A DNA stretch of 6,265 nt, from positions 1 to 6,265 of the forward strand of contig CAXTTV010000250.1 in NCBI GenBank assembly GCA_964247295.1, given 5' to 3'. Position 1 is the stretch's first letter; each line of letters begins with the position of its first letter. The stretch comes from CAXTTV01 sp964247295 (GTDB taxonomy: Bacteria; Chloroflexota; Ktedonobacteria; Ktedonobacterales; Ktedonobacteraceae). The position numbers and the translations under genes are program-made. Below the pieces are notes generated by a model that was not told where the DNA came from, did not search any database, and was given only the letters and a program-made list of their open reading frames with translations. Below, piece after piece: positions 5,253 through 6,265 of this stretch.

Positions 5253-5765
5253 ATGAATTCACTTGTGGAGGATGACCATCAGCAACTAAATTACTGGCTT
5301 TTTTACGCGAACCGTTGTGTAATCTATGCTTATGCGGAAGTGCTGAAGGCCCATTGCGAAGAGCGCGAAAAGCCATATGTGATTACACCACCGCAGTGGG
5401 GAGCATTATCGCTGTTGATCGTACAGGATGGGATGACGATTGGAACAATGAGTCAGAAGCGTGGTGTAGATGCGCCAACGGTGACCGGGATTATCACCCG
5501 GCTGGAGCAAAATGGATTGTTGGAGCGACGGCACAATCGAGAGGATCGCCGTGTAGTCAAGATCTATCTTACCGATGAGGGAAGAGACATCTCAACCACG
5601 ATGGTTACCAAGGTGGAACAATTTAATCAAAGCATGATACGAGGTTTTTCAAAAGACGAGCTAGAGCATTTCATGGAGCAGCTTCAACAGATCATCTCGA
5701 ACGTCTCCGAAATCGGACCTGGTCTGGGGGATCGCTTTGGACTGCTCCCGAACGATAGAAAATAA
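5253..5765 (+). CDS. MarR family transcriptional regulator (170 aa)
   Basis: MarR proteins are winged-helix dimers that repress nearby genes until a ligand or oxidant releases them. A long N-terminal helix (about 9-36) for dimerisation leads to TPPQWGALSLL (45-55), helix MTIGTMSQKRG (61-71) and the recognition helix DAPTVTGIITRLEQNGLLER (73-92). The wing follows, RRHNREDRRVVKIYLTDEG (92-110), with the family's D-x-R signature as EDRR. A C-terminal dimer helix covers about 113-150. Cys22 and Cys35 lie in the N-terminal helix; the position of the OhrR peroxide-sensing Cys appears to be Asn13, so OhrR-type sensing is not supported. I choose ATG 5253 because AAGGGG lies 4 nt before it; the ATG at 5238 has no ribosome site. 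It is driven by a consensus promoter with operator-like repeats and is followed after 28 bp by the DUF1772 gene, which it probably controls along with itself. Confidence 0.93.
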   Translation: MNSLVEDDHQQLNYWLFYANRCVIYAYAEVLKAHCEEREKPYVITPPQWGALSLLIVQDGMTIGTMSQKRGVDAPTVTGIITRLEQNGLLERRHNREDRRVVKIYLTDEGRDISTTMVTKVEQFNQSMIRGFSKDELEHFMEQLQQIISNVSEIGPGLGDRFGLLPNDRK

Positions 5766-5793
5766 AGTTGAACTGAAAAAGAGAGGAAAAAAC

Positions 5794-6264
5794 ATGAACG
5801 TTATCACTATTCTTGACTTTGCAAGTCTGTTTTTTGCTGGCATCCTGGCCGGCGTCGAGTTTGTGATTCATTATGGCTTACAGGGAACGACTGACGGTCT
5901 GGATGATCAATCGCAGCTCAAGTTCCGCCAGGCATTGGTTCTGAAATTGCGCGTTCTGGTCCCCGCCTTCTTTGCGCCAGCAGCCCTTTTAGGGATTGCC
6001 CTGACATTTTTGAATAGTAGCGCGCCAGGCTTTGTATTCCGCTGTGCTGGCGTCGCTGCTCTACTCGTCTGGGTCTTACTCAGAGTCGTTGGTACCGTTC
6101 CTATTAACAGTGCCACCCTGGAATGGCAGCCCGCCTCGCCGCCAGTGAACTGGAAATCCCAGATTGATCATTCGGAGCGGTTCCACATCATTGGTACCTG
6201 GTCGGCAGTCCTGACGTTCGCCTTTTTCTTGATAGCTGTAGCCTTAAAGCTGGTCACCCATTAA
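5794..6264 (+). CDS. DUF1772 (anthrone oxygenase-like) membrane protein (156 aa)
   Basis: DUF1772 proteins are small four-helix membrane proteins; fungal relatives are called anthrone oxygenases, but bacterial members are mostly uncharacterised. Helices are visible at about 4-27, 52-73, 80-103 and 132-153. Conserved features are VPINSATLEW (102-111) after helix 3 and the NW...ER.H pattern (NWKSQIDHSERFHIIGTWSA, 119-138) leading into helix 4. Positions 24-32 carry an acid/His-containing segment at the end of helix 1 (VEFVIHYGL). The ATG at 5794 has AGAGGA close upstream; the in-frame ATG at 5737 lies inside marR and is not used. The gene is complete, ending one base before the window edge. Its close spacing behind marR suggests co-transcription and a role in response to whatever small molecule the MarR protein senses, as export, modification or tolerance. 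The function is inference only. Confidence 0.88.
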   Translation: MNVITILDFASLFFAGILAGVEFVIHYGLQGTTDGLDDQSQLKFRQALVLKLRVLVPAFFAPAALLGIALTFLNSSAPGFVFRCAGVAALLVWVLLRVVGTVPINSATLEWQPASPPVNWKSQIDHSERFHIIGTWSAVLTFAFFLIAVALKLVTH

Positions 6265-6265
6265 T

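Overview
The window looks like chromosomal DNA from a Gram-positive-type or Chloroflexota bacterium, most plausibly a Ktedonobacteria-like organism. This placement is inferred from the gene mix (an F420-type luciferase-like oxidoreductase, a YiiM-type MOSC protein, a free-standing KdpD-type DUF4118 membrane module and a MarR/DUF1772 pair), moderate GC content, AT-rich intergenic regions and strong Shine-Dalgarno sequences. No rRNA, tRNA, CRISPR array, transposase or phage gene was recognised.

Layout. (1) 1-579, plus strand: the 3' part of a CPBP intramembrane protease, cut by the window edge. Positions 580-837 hold no convincing gene. (2) 838-1218, minus: a small unrecognised protein with about four membrane segments. 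(3) 1219-1615: a long AT-rich intergenic region with several short exact palindromes, a 10-bp direct repeat and a candidate promoter. (4) 1616-2278, plus: a YiiM-like MOSC protein, closed by a clear intrinsic terminator at 2351-2397. (5) 2400-3344, minus: an F420-type luciferase-like oxidoreductase, converging on the MOSC gene, with a good sigma-70 promoter that carries a palindrome over its -10 box. (6) 3447-3899, minus: a stand-alone DUF4118 membrane module without any kinase. (7) 3900-4235: a non-coding stretch holding a perfect 13-bp inverted repeat. (8) 4236-5045, minus: a DapB-family reductase whose HH catalytic motif is replaced. (9) 5046-5252: a divergent promoter region with a consensus TTGACA/TATAAT promoter and a duplicated CTAATATTTA element. 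(10) 5253-5765 and 5794-6264, plus: a MarR regulator followed 28 bp later by a DUF1772 membrane protein, probably one operon.

How the parts may work together. The best-supported unit is marR-DUF1772, probably autoregulated through the repeats just downstream of its promoter. The divergent DapB-like gene shares the same intergenic region and could respond to the same regulator. The remaining genes are single-gene units with their own signals. Three oxidoreductase or cofactor-type genes (MOSC, luciferase-like, DapB-like) lie close together, but nothing in the sequence proves a common pathway. The most unusual items are the DapB homologue lacking its catalytic histidines, the orphan DUF4118 module, and the set of palindromes in front of the MOSC gene.
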